Shown: positions 7,827 to 16,001 of the stretch, piece after piece | Layout of the letters: every line of letters starts with the position of its first letter | How positions within the stretch are numbered: the stretch's first letter is position 1 | Origin: SKVR01 sp046291875 | GTDB taxonomy: Bacteria; Bacteroidota; Bacteroidia; Bacteroidales; UBA7960 | DNA length: 64,000 bases | Assembly (NCBI GenBank): GCA_046291875.1 | Contig: JBKBSF010000007.1 | Span: 62,001-126,000 of the forward strand | Direction of reading: 5' to 3' | The notes under the pieces: model-generated | Databases searched by the model: none | Seen by the model: only the letters and a program-made list of their open reading frames with translations | Told to the model about the DNA's origin: nothing | Program-made: the position numbers and the translations under genes

Positions 7827-9653
7827 CTAAAAAAACTCAACATCATTTCCTTCTCTGTTGGAGGAAACCTCTCCTGATTTTATTTTTTCCTCAAGAAAAT
7901 CTCTTCCAATACGCAATGTCTCATTATGAATGATTCGTTGCGATTTCATGGTATAATACTTTTCAATCAACTCCAGACTCGATGCATTGTCTATGCTTTG
8001 TGCCGGCTTATTGCCCGAGAGTTCTACCAGTGAATTGATCCTTTCAAAGTGAGCAATTACTTCATCAATGGTTTTTTCAAAAAAAGCATAGTAGTTCACC
8101 TGGCTTACCACCTCTTTTCCTGCTTTCTCTATCTCATGGCTGGTTTCCAGGATATTGAAGCGTACACTCTCAATAAAACGGGCATTGTCGTCAATTTTAT
8201 CAAACAATGCAAGGGCATCATCCAGCAGAGCGAATATTTTCTCCAGCCCTTTCTGTTCGTAAACATAATTAGTATTGCTCTGCCTGTATTGGCGCAGTTG
8301 CACCGATGAACTCTCGAACAAGGTTCTCAACTTGCTTTTTTCAAAATGATTGGCGGCATAGAGTTTCAATATCTGCTGGGCCTGGCTTGCAGTTTCAGCC
8401 TCCTCGCTCACCAATAGGTTTCCAAAGCTAATTTTGTCGATGATCCGTTGTTCTATCGCATTTTCCATCATTTCCAGATCCTGGAAACGATCGAAAAGCT
8501 CATCAATGATTTTTTGCACCAGTGAAATATCATCGCTGATGGTGTTGTACTTTTTGAGTGAGAGTTCGCAATCCTTTACAAATGCCCTGAAAGTATGCTC
8601 TATTTTTTCCCATGCACCTTCTGCAACGCCAGAATCAGCATTACCCAAACACTTGCAAATACGGGCTATTGACACCATATCGCTGCCAATGTCGATCATT
8701 TTGGTGCTGATAATATCAATAGCTTCCTGGTATTCCTTATTGGTATGCAACAACTGCGCTACCTGAATTTCTGTAATTTGGGGTATCTGAAGAAAAAAGG
8801 CAGCATGCCCGTTATCACCCTCCTTTTTTTGTCCATTAAGTTCAGAAATGATCAGCTTATGGGTTTGCTGAATATGCTCCATCTTCTGCCTGATGATATC
8901 ATGGTACTGAAGATTGGTAATGATACTACCTACATTTTTGTTACAATTGCGGGCAATATCGTCAACCTTGGCACGGTTCTTCAAAGCTTCACCACTAAGC
9001 CGTTTCATATTGGCAAGATCGGCCTGCAAGAGATCAACCCGGTGGTATAGTTCGGCAAACACAGTGGTCTTCAGACCAGACAACTCCTGGTATATAGACT
9101 TTACATGTTTTTGGATATTATAAATGTTCTCTTCGAATACCGGGCAGGAGTCCTTTACTTTTCCAATTACCCCATCAATACGAATGGCCTCTTCATCTGA
9201 GAAACTTTTCAGACTACGATCTTTCAGGGTGTTGGTGAGTTTAATATTGGAAAGCAACAGCTTAAGGGAGGTTAAATTTTGTCTGAAATTGTTAATAGGC
9301 ACAAACATGAGGCTGAAGTTTGCCTCCAGCAGCTCCAGTGTGTTCAGCGACTGATTTATCTCCTCTTCAAATCCGGAAATAAGCCCCTTGAGTTGAGTAA
9401 TATTGTCACTCAACTGCCCCAGGTGGGTAATATTCCCTTGCTCTCCAATACGATCAAAGGCATTGCCTGCATCCTGTGTAATCTGCCTTGCTTTCTGATG
9501 GTTCTCTTTTAATACTCTGTTGAGCGAAAGAAAATCATCTGATGAACATTGATGCAGATCCATGATCTTCTCATCAATCTTAAAAAAGATCTCCAGGATG
9601 CTTTGCAGCATTTTGCCGTCTGAAGGATATGTGGGGTTTTTTTGCTCAAGCAT
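7827..9653 (-). CDS. Large cytoplasmic coiled-coil protein with a CheZ-like motif, function unknown
   Basis: 608 residues, nearly all predicted helix, with no signal peptide or transmembrane segment. I do not recognise a named family over the full length. Residues 247-262 read TNLQYHDIIRQKMEHI: Asp252 and Gln256 are spaced exactly as the catalytic Asp143/Gln147 of E. coli CheZ, on a similar amphipathic helix with flanking aromatic and basic residues. The C-terminal part (about 400-600) resembles cytoplasmic chemoreceptor-like helical bundles. It sits in a cluster that encodes two CheYs and no recognisable CheC, CheX or CheZ, so a role in CheY-P dephosphorylation or array scaffolding is plausible. 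This is inference from one motif and context. Confidence 0.7.
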   Translation of the reverse strand: MLEQKNPTYPSDGKMLQSILEIFFKIDEKIMDLHQCSSDDFLSLNRVLKENHQKARQITQDAGNAFDRIGEQGNITHLGQLSDNITQLKGLISGFEEEINQSLNTLELLEANFSLMFVPINNFRQNLTSLKLLLSNIKLTNTLKDRSLKSFSDEEAIRIDGVIGKVKDSCPVFEENIYNIQKHVKSIYQELSGLKTTVFAELYHRVDLLQADLANMKRLSGEALKNRAKVDDIARNCNKNVGSIITNLQYHDIIRQKMEHIQQTHKLIISELNGQKKEGDNGHAAFFLQIPQITEIQVAQLLHTNKEYQEAIDIISTKMIDIGSDMVSIARICKCLGNADSGVAEGAWEKIEHTFRAFVKDCELSLKKYNTISDDISLVQKIIDELFDRFQDLEMMENAIEQRIIDKISFGNLLVSEEAETASQAQQILKLYAANHFEKSKLRTLFESSSVQLRQYRQSNTNYVYEQKGLEKIFALLDDALALFDKIDDNARFIESVRFNILETSHEIEKAGKEVVSQVNYYAFFEKTIDEVIAHFERINSLVELSGNKPAQSIDNASSLELIEKYYTMKSQRIIHNETLRIGRDFLEEKIKSGEVSSNREGNDVEFF

Positions 9654-9705
9654 GTCTTTCCGCTTTTTTTTATCTCAAACCAAAATCAGATCATAAAAGA
9701 AACCT

Positions 9706-9888
9706 TCAGGAGGTGGCATTGACCAGAGCATACCGCTCCAGTAGCTCACGGGTAGAAGGTATAGTATCTGAGAAGGTTTCAAAAATGATATCTCTTCTTC
9801 TTCTGTTTTTTTCGACCAGGCGAATTCTGAAAAAATTGCTGCGAAACTGATTGACCAGCATCTCATATTTGCGATTCGGGGTTTTCAT
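9706..9888 (-). CDS. Small basic ORF at the head of the chemosensory operon, unknown
   Basis: A 60-residue ATG-initiated frame, rich in Arg/Asn/Phe at the N-terminus (RSNFFRIRLVEKNRRRR), then a helical end (TRELLERYALVNATS). It has no family I recognise and no membrane segment. It stops 52 nt before the 608-aa gene, lies on the same strand, and starts about 37 nt after a plausible promoter, so it may be the first gene of the operon. The short length means it could still be a chance frame in a leader. Confidence 0.45.
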   Translation of the reverse strand: MKTPNRKYEMLVNQFRSNFFRIRLVEKNRRRRDIIFETFSDTIPSTRELLERYALVNATS

Positions 9889-9931
9889 AGTCGGAGAAAT
9901 TAAAACTGGTAACTGGAATTTTCTTACAGAT

Positions 9932-9964
9932 CAAATTCTACTTTTGATGGGTAAAAATAGTCAA
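9932..9964 (-). promoter_or_regulatory. Possible promoter of the chemosensory operon
   Basis: On the minus strand a TTG (9964-9962) is followed after 21 nt by TAGAATTTG (9940-9932). This resembles the Bacteroidota TAnnTTTG element with one extra spacer base. The implied transcript start is about 37 nt upstream of the 60-aa ORF. Confidence 0.3.
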
Positions 9965-10045
9965 CCTGTAATGGCTGTAAAACCGTGCTTGTACTCGAAA
10001 TTTGAGGTGGTTTTTTCAGAGTTTCACGGAAAGGTATATAGGGTA

Positions 10046-10079
10046 TTGAACCTGTACTTACCAAAAAGTCTTATTTTTG
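10046..10079 (+). promoter_or_regulatory. Bacteroidota-type promoter of the response regulator gene
   Basis: TTG at 10046-10048, 23-nt spacer, then a perfect TATTTTTG (10072-10079), matching TAnnTTTG. The start codon follows 19 nt later. Confidence 0.6.
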
Positions 10080-10098
10080 GTGCACTTTAGAAAAACCT

Positions 10099-10470
10099 AT
10101 GAGAGTATTGATTACCGACGATATGATTTCGAGCCGCATGCAGATCGGCATTGTGCTGGGTGCCCTGGAGCTGGATTTTGAAGAGGCAGCCAATGGAGCC
10201 CAGGCATTGGAAAAGCTAAAGCAATCGCACTTCGACCTGGTGCTTATGGATATTGAAATGCCCGTAATGAATGGATTGGAGACAGCCCGGTACATACAGG
10301 ATCCGGGGTTTGTTCTGCCATGGCCAAGACCCCTTGTTGTGGCCATTACAGCCCACGACCCGGAGGATTTTAAAGAAAGTTATCAACAACTGGGGTTCGA
10401 TGGGTTTATCAGCAAACCCATCACTGCAAAAAAAATCCTGGATTTTTTATCTACTCAATCCAGGGTTTAA
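10099..10470 (+). CDS. Single-domain response regulator (receiver only)
   Basis: 123 residues forming one receiver domain, with Asp7/Asp8, phospho-acceptor Asp51 (LVLMDIEMP) and the lysine in FISKPIT. The LMDIEMPVMNG wording is that of receivers found in hybrid kinases and phosphorelays, not that of the two CheYs next door. It is transcribed divergently from the chemosensory operon from its own promoter and ends at a bidirectional terminator, so it is monocistronic. It could receive phosphate from the HPt protein at the left end of the window (inference). Confidence 0.9.
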   Translation: MRVLITDDMISSRMQIGIVLGALELDFEEAANGAQALEKLKQSHFDLVLMDIEMPVMNGLETARYIQDPGFVLPWPRPLVVAITAHDPEDFKESYQQLGFDGFISKPITAKKILDFLSTQSRV

Positions 10471-10500
10471 GAACTCAATTCGCTCTGCTTCAACAAAGCA

Positions 10501-10535
10501 AAAAAAAGGTTGCTTATGTAAAGCAACCTTTTTTT
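10501..10535. terminator. Bidirectional rho-independent terminator
   Basis: A 15-bp stem, A-rich on the left and T-rich on the right (core AAGGTTGCTT with AAGCAACCTT), with the 5-nt loop ATGTA. It serves the convergent response regulator and lipoprotein genes. Confidence 0.9.
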
Positions 10536-10551
10536 GTTCTTATAGCTTAGA

Positions 10552-10911
10552 TCAGCTACCACGCCTTGTGGGAGGTGTCTCCTCCTGCTGGCGGGTATCT
10601 CCTCTGCGGGTAGGAGCTTCTTCTTGTTTGGTTTCAGTTTCGCCTCTGCGAGTGGGGGTTGTGGGAGCTGCAGGCTCAGGTTGGGTTGGAGCTGCAGGTC
10701 TGGTTTGCTGTTGCTGTTGTTGCTGGGCAGCAGCAGCGGCAGCGGCAGCAGCTTCTGCTGCATCGATAGAATCCTGACGCAGTTGCTCCATAGCGGCTGC
10801 AATTGAATCCAGACGTGCCTGCTCAGCAGCTTCTCTTTCCTTTTTGCTTGGACCACAGGAGGCGATGGCAAAAATGCCTGCTAAGAATAAAATACCGAAA
10901 ATTTTTCTCAT
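10552..10911 (-). CDS. Low-complexity lipoprotein with TRRG repeats
   Basis: 119 residues when started at the ATG at 10911, which gives a clean lipoprotein signal (MRKIFGILFLAGIFAIASC, acylated Cys19); an in-frame ATG 42 nt upstream would add a charged extension before the signal and is less likely. The mature part has an Ala/Glu helix, a run of 9 Ala and 7 Gln, and a Pro/Thr tail with three copies of TRRG (TRRGE, TRRGD, TRRGS) spaced 11-15 residues apart. It looks like a flexible periplasmic or surface tether. Function unknown. Confidence 0.75.
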   Translation of the reverse strand: MRKIFGILFLAGIFAIASCGPSKKEREAAEQARLDSIAAAMEQLRQDSIDAAEAAAAAAAAAQQQQQQQTRPAAPTQPEPAAPTTPTRRGETETKQEEAPTRRGDTRQQEETPPTRRGS

Positions 10912-11005
10912 AGTTGGTTTGTTTTTTGTTAGTATTGATAAACCTTCACGCAAAGATACGGTTTTTTTAAAACGAGGAAAAAAATCATATTAAAGAAAAA
11001 ACCGT

Positions 11006-11013
11006 TAATTTTG
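11006..11013 (+). promoter_or_regulatory. Bacteroidota -7 element
   Basis: TAATTTTG fits TAnnTTTG, 56 nt upstream of the lipoprotein start codon at 11069. No clear -33 TTTG is present. Confidence 0.45.
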
Positions 11014-11068
11014 TGTTGACAATAAATACAACTATTAATTTTTAGTACTAACTCAAAACCTGAAATTT

Positions 11069-11641
11069 ATGAAAAAATGGTCAAAATTTGCAGCAATTCT
11101 TGCCGTAGGCGCTTTTCTTTTTACCGCCTGTGAAAAAGATGTAGTTCTCAACGTTCCCGCCGACGCCACCATTGACCTGGGTGCTACTTTCGACCCCATG
11201 ACCGGTGTTACTGTAGAAGGTGCCAAGCTTGCTGATGTAGTAGTTACCTCAAACCCCACTTTCAGCAATGTAAAAGTTGATCGCTATACTTTTACTTACA
11301 CCGTTGAGGGTGAAACTGCCACCAGAAACGTATTTGTACAAGCCGATAAGCTTGCAAAAACCTACCAGGTAACCGATGTTGACGATAATGGTACTACCTA
11401 CACTCCATATCCTGTTACCGTTACCCGTGGCACTGAATTCAACCAGCTTCGCTTCAACGAACTCTGGTTCGACAATGTAATTGTAAACGGAACTGTTAAT
11501 GGAGCTGTAATTACTGTTCCCACTCAAACTTTCGGTGGTGTTGCTGTTTCCGGTACAGGTACCTATGATGGAACTACTCAGAAGATCCTCTCTATCACCT
11601 ACATTATTGGTGGCCAGGGTGGAACTTCAACTTTCAACTAA
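11069..11641 (+). CDS. Surface lipoprotein with an Ig-like (DUF5011-type) domain
   Basis: 190 residues. A signal peptide with lipobox FTAC makes Cys21 the lipidated residue. Residues about 25-95 read as a bacterial Ig-like repeat: LNVPADATIDLGATFDPMTG at the start and the strand pair YTFTYTVEG then TRNVFVQ at the end, the usual DUF5011 wording. The C-terminal half is Thr/Val/Asn-rich beta sheet with a GTYDG turn. Such proteins are exported to the outer membrane, often as adhesion or binding modules. It ends at a strong terminator. Specific role unknown. Confidence 0.8.
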   Translation: MKKWSKFAAILAVGAFLFTACEKDVVLNVPADATIDLGATFDPMTGVTVEGAKLADVVVTSNPTFSNVKVDRYTFTYTVEGETATRNVFVQADKLAKTYQVTDVDDNGTTYTPYPVTVTRGTEFNQLRFNELWFDNVIVNGTVNGAVITVPTQTFGGVAVSGTGTYDGTTQKILSITYIIGGQGGTSTFN

Positions 11642-11663
11642 GAATACGATTTTTTCCTCATAC

Positions 11664-11701
11664 AAAAAGGCGGATGAAACCAATTCATCCGCCTTTTTTT
11701 T
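11664..11701. terminator. Bidirectional rho-independent terminator
   Basis: A 15-bp stem (core GGCGGATGAA with TTCATCCGCC, A5/T5 flanks) with loop ACCAA and T-runs on both sides. It lies between the convergent lipoprotein and symporter genes. Confidence 0.92.
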
Positions 11702-11716
11702 ATAAACCATCAAGCA

Positions 11717-12943
11717 TTAAACCTTCAACTCCTCCCCTTCGCTACGGGCAATAATTACCGCACCACAGCTGTCGCTCCAAACGTTTACTGCAGTGCGAAA
11801 CATATCCAGGATCCGGTCTACGGCCAGGATCAGCCCGATACCTTCCAAAGGTAGTCCCACAGCAGAAAGTATTACAGTCATGATCACCAGCCCGGCCATG
11901 GGTATACCCGCTGCACCAATGGAAGCCAGCAATGCTGTGATCATTACCATGAGTTGTTGCAGGATAGTAAGTTCTACTCCATAAGCCTGTGCAATAAAAA
12001 GGACTGCCACGCACTGATAGAGAGCCGTGCCATCCATGTTGATGGTAGCCCCCAGAGGCAGCACAAAACTGGTGGTTTTATTTGAAACCCCGCTTTTAAA
12101 CTCTACAGCCTCCATGGTAAGTGGCAATGTGGCGCTGCTGCTCGAGGTAGAAAAGGCTGTAAGAAGAGGAACCGACATGCCCCGGGCATGTTTCAGCGGA
12201 TTAACTCGTCCCAGCACACGCATGAGCATGGGCAAGGTAATAAACGCATGAATACTGAGAGCTCCGATCACCGTAAGCATATACATACCCAATCGGGCCA
12301 GCACAGTAAGAAGGTTGTCGGCATGATCGGCAATAAGAGATGCCACAATACCAAAGATACCCAGCGGAGTAAATTTGATGATAAACATGGTAATCTTCAT
12401 CATTACCTCAAACACCGAATTGAAAAAGCCCACAATGGGTTCCTGCAGTTTTTTGTCAACCCGGGTGGTGAAAAAGCCAAAGAATATGGCAAAAAGAATA
12501 ATAGCCGGCAGATCGCCACGGGCCATGGCATCAACAATATTCGTTGGAATGATTTTGATTAAGGTTTGTCCAAAACCTTCATGGGTTACATCAAGGCCTT
12601 CTACTACCTGGCTCAGCCCCAGGTCTGCCCCTACCCCAGGTTGAGTTAGGTTTACCATCACAAGGCCCGTAATGATGGCAAAAAGACTGGTAAGCAGGTA
12701 ATACGAAATAGTCTTTAAACTCATTCGACCAAGATTCTCACTGCTCCCTAAACCTGCTACGCCCGACACTATGGATGCAAAGATCAACGGAATGATAATC
12801 ATTCTCAGCGATCGCAGAAAAATATCCCCCATCCATTCTACATACACCACGTAAGAAGGAAAACTGATACCAAACAGTATACTCAGTACCAAGGCAATAA
12901 AAATCTGCCAATGCAGCTGAAGCTTCATAATTTTATTGAACAT
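11717..12943 (-). CDS. Dicarboxylate/amino acid:cation symporter (DAACS family)
   Basis: 408 residues of alternating hydrophobic helices. Family signatures are the serine-rich re-entrant loop (STSSSSATLPLTMEAV) and the ion/substrate motif TINMDGTALYQ, followed by a second re-entrant loop with AAGIPMAG. These transporters (GltP, GltT, DctA) import glutamate, aspartate or C4-dicarboxylates with Na+ or H+ across the inner membrane; the substrate cannot be settled by eye. Length is typical. Monocistronic: terminator downstream, a 436-nt gap upstream. Confidence 0.92.
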   Translation of the reverse strand: MFNKIMKLQLHWQIFIALVLSILFGISFPSYVVYVEWMGDIFLRSLRMIIIPLIFASIVSGVAGLGSSENLGRMSLKTISYYLLTSLFAIITGLVMVNLTQPGVGADLGLSQVVEGLDVTHEGFGQTLIKIIPTNIVDAMARGDLPAIILFAIFFGFFTTRVDKKLQEPIVGFFNSVFEVMMKITMFIIKFTPLGIFGIVASLIADHADNLLTVLARLGMYMLTVIGALSIHAFITLPMLMRVLGRVNPLKHARGMSVPLLTAFSTSSSSATLPLTMEAVEFKSGVSNKTTSFVLPLGATINMDGTALYQCVAVLFIAQAYGVELTILQQLMVMITALLASIGAAGIPMAGLVIMTVILSAVGLPLEGIGLILAVDRILDMFRTAVNVWSDSCGAVIIARSEGEELKV

Positions 12944-13379
12944 AAACGGGTGGGTTGTTGGTTTATAATTAGCCTTACAATATTTTCATCTGATCATGAT
13001 TTGTTTTTTATTGGTCAGATGGAACATCCTGATTAGTCATCCTCGTGTGTGTTAAAGAGCTTATCATGGATATTTCATTTACTTGACCAATGGGGTTACA
13101 GATCAATCCTGTTAGCCCAATATGATCAAACTGGCGGCAATGATAAGAAAAGATTGGGTTTCGACATTCATATCTGATAAGATAATAATCAAAACATGCC
13201 AACATGACATAAATCACACCCAAATACGCCACAATGACATCAATATGATGCGGTTGCGCTTTTGGAGCAAGCTTTGGTAACAGAGATCTTGCCATTGAAA
13301 AAAATCATTGAGTTTGCGTTCGGCTTAAACACACTCCTCTTTCAATGGCCAGCTAAAAAGAACAGAAAAAATCTACATT
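12944..13379. other. 436-nt intergenic region between symporter and clpB
   Basis: AT-rich divergent control region. It holds a 95-codon frame on the minus strand (13008-13295) that I do not accept as a gene, and near its right end a 10-bp inverted repeat around a predicted clpB promoter. Nothing else recognisable. Confidence 0.7.
13289..13349 (+). promoter_or_regulatory. Putative clpB control region with a 10-bp inverted repeat
   Basis: GCCATTGAAA (13291-13300) and its exact reverse complement TTTCAATGGC (13340-13349) flank 39 nt. Between them lies a near-consensus -7 box TGAGTTTG (13309-13316), with TTG at 13289-13291 (17-nt spacing). One arm would sit inside the promoter and the other just after the start of transcription, as expected for an operator. 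The regulator is unknown; it does not look like a CIRCE element. Confidence 0.4.
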
Positions 13380-15977
13380 ATGCATACCGATAATCTTACT
13401 TTAAAATCGCAGGAAGCATTGCAAAAAGCGCAGGAAATTGCCACGGCCTACCAGCAACAAGCACTGGAAACAGGCCATTTGCTTAAGGGCATACTGGAAA
13501 CGGATGACAATGCAACTCCCTTTCTTTTGCGCAAGTGCAATGTAAACCTTCAGAACTTCAGCCAGGTTTTGAACCGTATTGTAGAATCATATCCCAGAGT
13601 GGAGGGCGGCAACCTTTATATGGGTTCTGATCTGTCGAGGGTGTTGCAAAAAGCGTCATCCCTACCCAGGGAGTTTGGTGATGAGTATATTTCTGTTGAG
13701 CATCTTTTGCTGGCACTTTTAAGCCATAGCGACAATGTGGGCCGTATGATGAAAGACAGTGGCCTAACAGAAAAAGATTTAAAAAAAGCCATTACAGAGC
13801 TTCGCAAGGGTTCCAGGGTTACCAGCCCATCAGCAGAAGAAACCTACAATGCTTTGAATAAATATGCCAAAAACCTCAACCAACTGGCCCAGTCTGGCAA
13901 ACTTGACCCTGTAATTGGACGGGATGAAGAGATCCGACGTATTTTGCAGATCCTTTCGCGACGCACAAAAAACAATCCCATATTGATTGGCGAACCGGGA
14001 GTTGGAAAAACTGCTATTGCCGAAGGGCTTGCCCATCGGATCATCAATGGCGATGTGCCGGAAAACCTAAAATCCAAACAGATCTTCAGCCTCGATATGG
14101 GGGCATTGATCGCCGGAGCCAAATACAAGGGAGAGTTTGAAGAACGGCTGAAAGCTGTAATTAAAGAGGTGATCGCCTCAGATGGAGAGGTGGTTCTGTT
14201 CATTGACGAAATTCATACCCTGGTAGGTGCAGGTGGAAGTGGTGAGGGTGCTATGGATGCTGCCAATATCCTTAAGCCGGCACTAGCCCGTGGAGAGCTC
14301 AGAGCCATTGGCGCCACTACGCTCAAGGAATACCAGCGATACTTTGAAAAGGACAAAGCCCTGGAGCGAAGATTTCAAACTGTGCTGGTAGATGAACCTA
14401 ACCGAACCGATGCCATCTCCATTTTACGGGGCCTTAAAGAGCGGTACGAAACCCACCACCAGGTGCGCATAAAAGATGAAGCAATTGTGGCAGCTGTAGA
14501 CCTCTCCCAACGCTATATCTCCGACCGGTTTTTACCCGACAAGGCCATTGACCTTATTGATGAAGCGGCTTCGCGATTGAGACTGGAAATGAATTCTGTG
14601 CCCGAAGAGCTGGATGAGGTGGAAAGAAAGATCAGGCAACTGGAGATCGAAAAAGAGGCCATCAAACGCGAAAAAGACGAAATAAAACTAAAAGAACTGA
14701 GTGCCACTCTTGCCAATTTGTATGAAGATAAAAGCAGGCTCATGGCCCGCTGGCAAAGCGAAAAACAGGTGGTAGATGGCATCCAGCAACAGAAAAAACT
14801 TCTGGAAGACCTCAAGCTTCAGGCTGAACAGGCCGAACGAAATGGCGACTTCGGCAAAGTAGCCGAAATACGTTACGGACATATGAAAACCACTGAGGCC
14901 AGACTTGAAGAACTGAAAAATGAACTCAACCTGATGCAGGCATCAGAAGCGTTGATCAAAGAGGAAGTTGCCGCGGAAGACATTGCTGATGTTGTATCGC
15001 GATGGACAGGAATTCCCGTTAGCAGAATGCTGCAGAGCGAGAGAGAAAAACTGTTGTCGCTCGAACTTCAGTTACACAAACGGGTAGTAGGCCAGCAAGA
15101 GGCCATCGAAGCAGTTTCTGACGCCATCAGGCGAAGCCGGGCAGGATTGCAGGACCCCAAAAAGCCCATTGGGTCGTTCATATTCCTGGGCACAACAGGT
15201 GTAGGTAAAACAGAACTCGCCAGGGCCCTTGCAGAGTTTCTCTTCAATGATGAAAACGCCATGGTACGTATCGACATGTCGGAATACCAGGAGCGACATG
15301 CTGTAAGCAGGCTCATAGGTGCACCCCCCGGATACGTGGGATATGAAGAGAGCGGGCAGCTTACCGAGGCTGTGAGAAGAAAACCCTATTCGGTAGTATT
15401 GCTCGATGAAATTGAGAAAGCTCACCCCGATGTTTTCAATATTTTGCTGCAGGTGCTTGACGAAGGAAGACTTACCGATAATAAAGGACGGACTGCCGAT
15501 TTCAAAAACACCATCATTATCATGACCTCCAATATCGGTTCGTCATTGATCAGCGAACAATTTGAACAAATCAATGAACACAACCACGATCAGATCCTTG
15601 AACAAACCCGGCTTGAAGTCTCCAGTCTACTAAAAAAAACCATCAGACCTGAGTTTCTCAACCGGATCGACGAGATTATAATGTTCAAGCCATTAAACTA
15701 CAATGAAATCCATCAGATTGTGGAGATACAACTCAATGGAGTTCGACATACCCTCCAGGAAAACGGCATCCGGCTGGAAGTGAGCCCGGAAGCCATCGAT
15801 TGGATTGCCCGCAACGGATTTGACCCGCAGTATGGAGCACGGCCGCTCAAAAGAGCCATCCAGAAACATATTCTTAATGAGCTATCCAGACAGATTCTCG
15901 CAGGAACGGTGAGCCGGAATGGCGCCATCAGGATCGAGGTACAACAGGAAAGGCTGGTTTTTACCAACCAGCCTTAA
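13380..15977 (+). CDS. clpB: ATP-dependent disaggregase chaperone ClpB
   Basis: 865 residues, the usual ClpB length. It has a Clp N-domain (1-about 145), AAA module 1 with Walker A GEPGVGKTA (Lys210), a long middle coiled coil (about 400-525) that separates ClpB from ClpA/ClpC, AAA module 2 with GTTGVGKTE (Lys610), and a C-terminal D2-small domain. ClpB hexamers extract proteins from aggregates together with DnaK. The gene is monocistronic, preceded by a probable stress-control region, and converges with a Balon-like gene. A 9-bp stem hairpin without a T-run (15951-15974) overlaps the stop codon. Confidence 0.97.
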   Translation: MHTDNLTLKSQEALQKAQEIATAYQQQALETGHLLKGILETDDNATPFLLRKCNVNLQNFSQVLNRIVESYPRVEGGNLYMGSDLSRVLQKASSLPREFGDEYISVEHLLLALLSHSDNVGRMMKDSGLTEKDLKKAITELRKGSRVTSPSAEETYNALNKYAKNLNQLAQSGKLDPVIGRDEEIRRILQILSRRTKNNPILIGEPGVGKTAIAEGLAHRIINGDVPENLKSKQIFSLDMGALIAGAKYKGEFEERLKAVIKEVIASDGEVVLFIDEIHTLVGAGGSGEGAMDAANILKPALARGELRAIGATTLKEYQRYFEKDKALERRFQTVLVDEPNRTDAISILRGLKERYETHHQVRIKDEAIVAAVDLSQRYISDRFLPDKAIDLIDEAASRLRLEMNSVPEELDEVERKIRQLEIEKEAIKREKDEIKLKELSATLANLYEDKSRLMARWQSEKQVVDGIQQQKKLLEDLKLQAEQAERNGDFGKVAEIRYGHMKTTEARLEELKNELNLMQASEALIKEEVAAEDIADVVSRWTGIPVSRMLQSEREKLLSLELQLHKRVVGQQEAIEAVSDAIRRSRAGLQDPKKPIGSFIFLGTTGVGKTELARALAEFLFNDENAMVRIDMSEYQERHAVSRLIGAPPGYVGYEESGQLTEAVRRKPYSVVLLDEIEKAHPDVFNILLQVLDEGRLTDNKGRTADFKNTIIIMTSNIGSSLISEQFEQINEHNHDQILEQTRLEVSSLLKKTIRPEFLNRIDEIIMFKPLNYNEIHQIVEIQLNGVRHTLQENGIRLEVSPEAIDWIARNGFDPQYGARPLKRAIQKHILNELSRQILAGTVSRNGAIRIEVQQERLVFTNQP

Positions 15978-16001
15978 CACCTGCCTACTATGGGTAGGTC
16001 T

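Noticed and set aside
13008..13295. 95-codon frame on the minus strand between the symporter and clpB genes
   Set aside because: Low-complexity, His/Tyr/Cys/Ile-rich translation without family wording, in an AT-rich control region; its start codon lies in an arm of the clpB inverted repeat.
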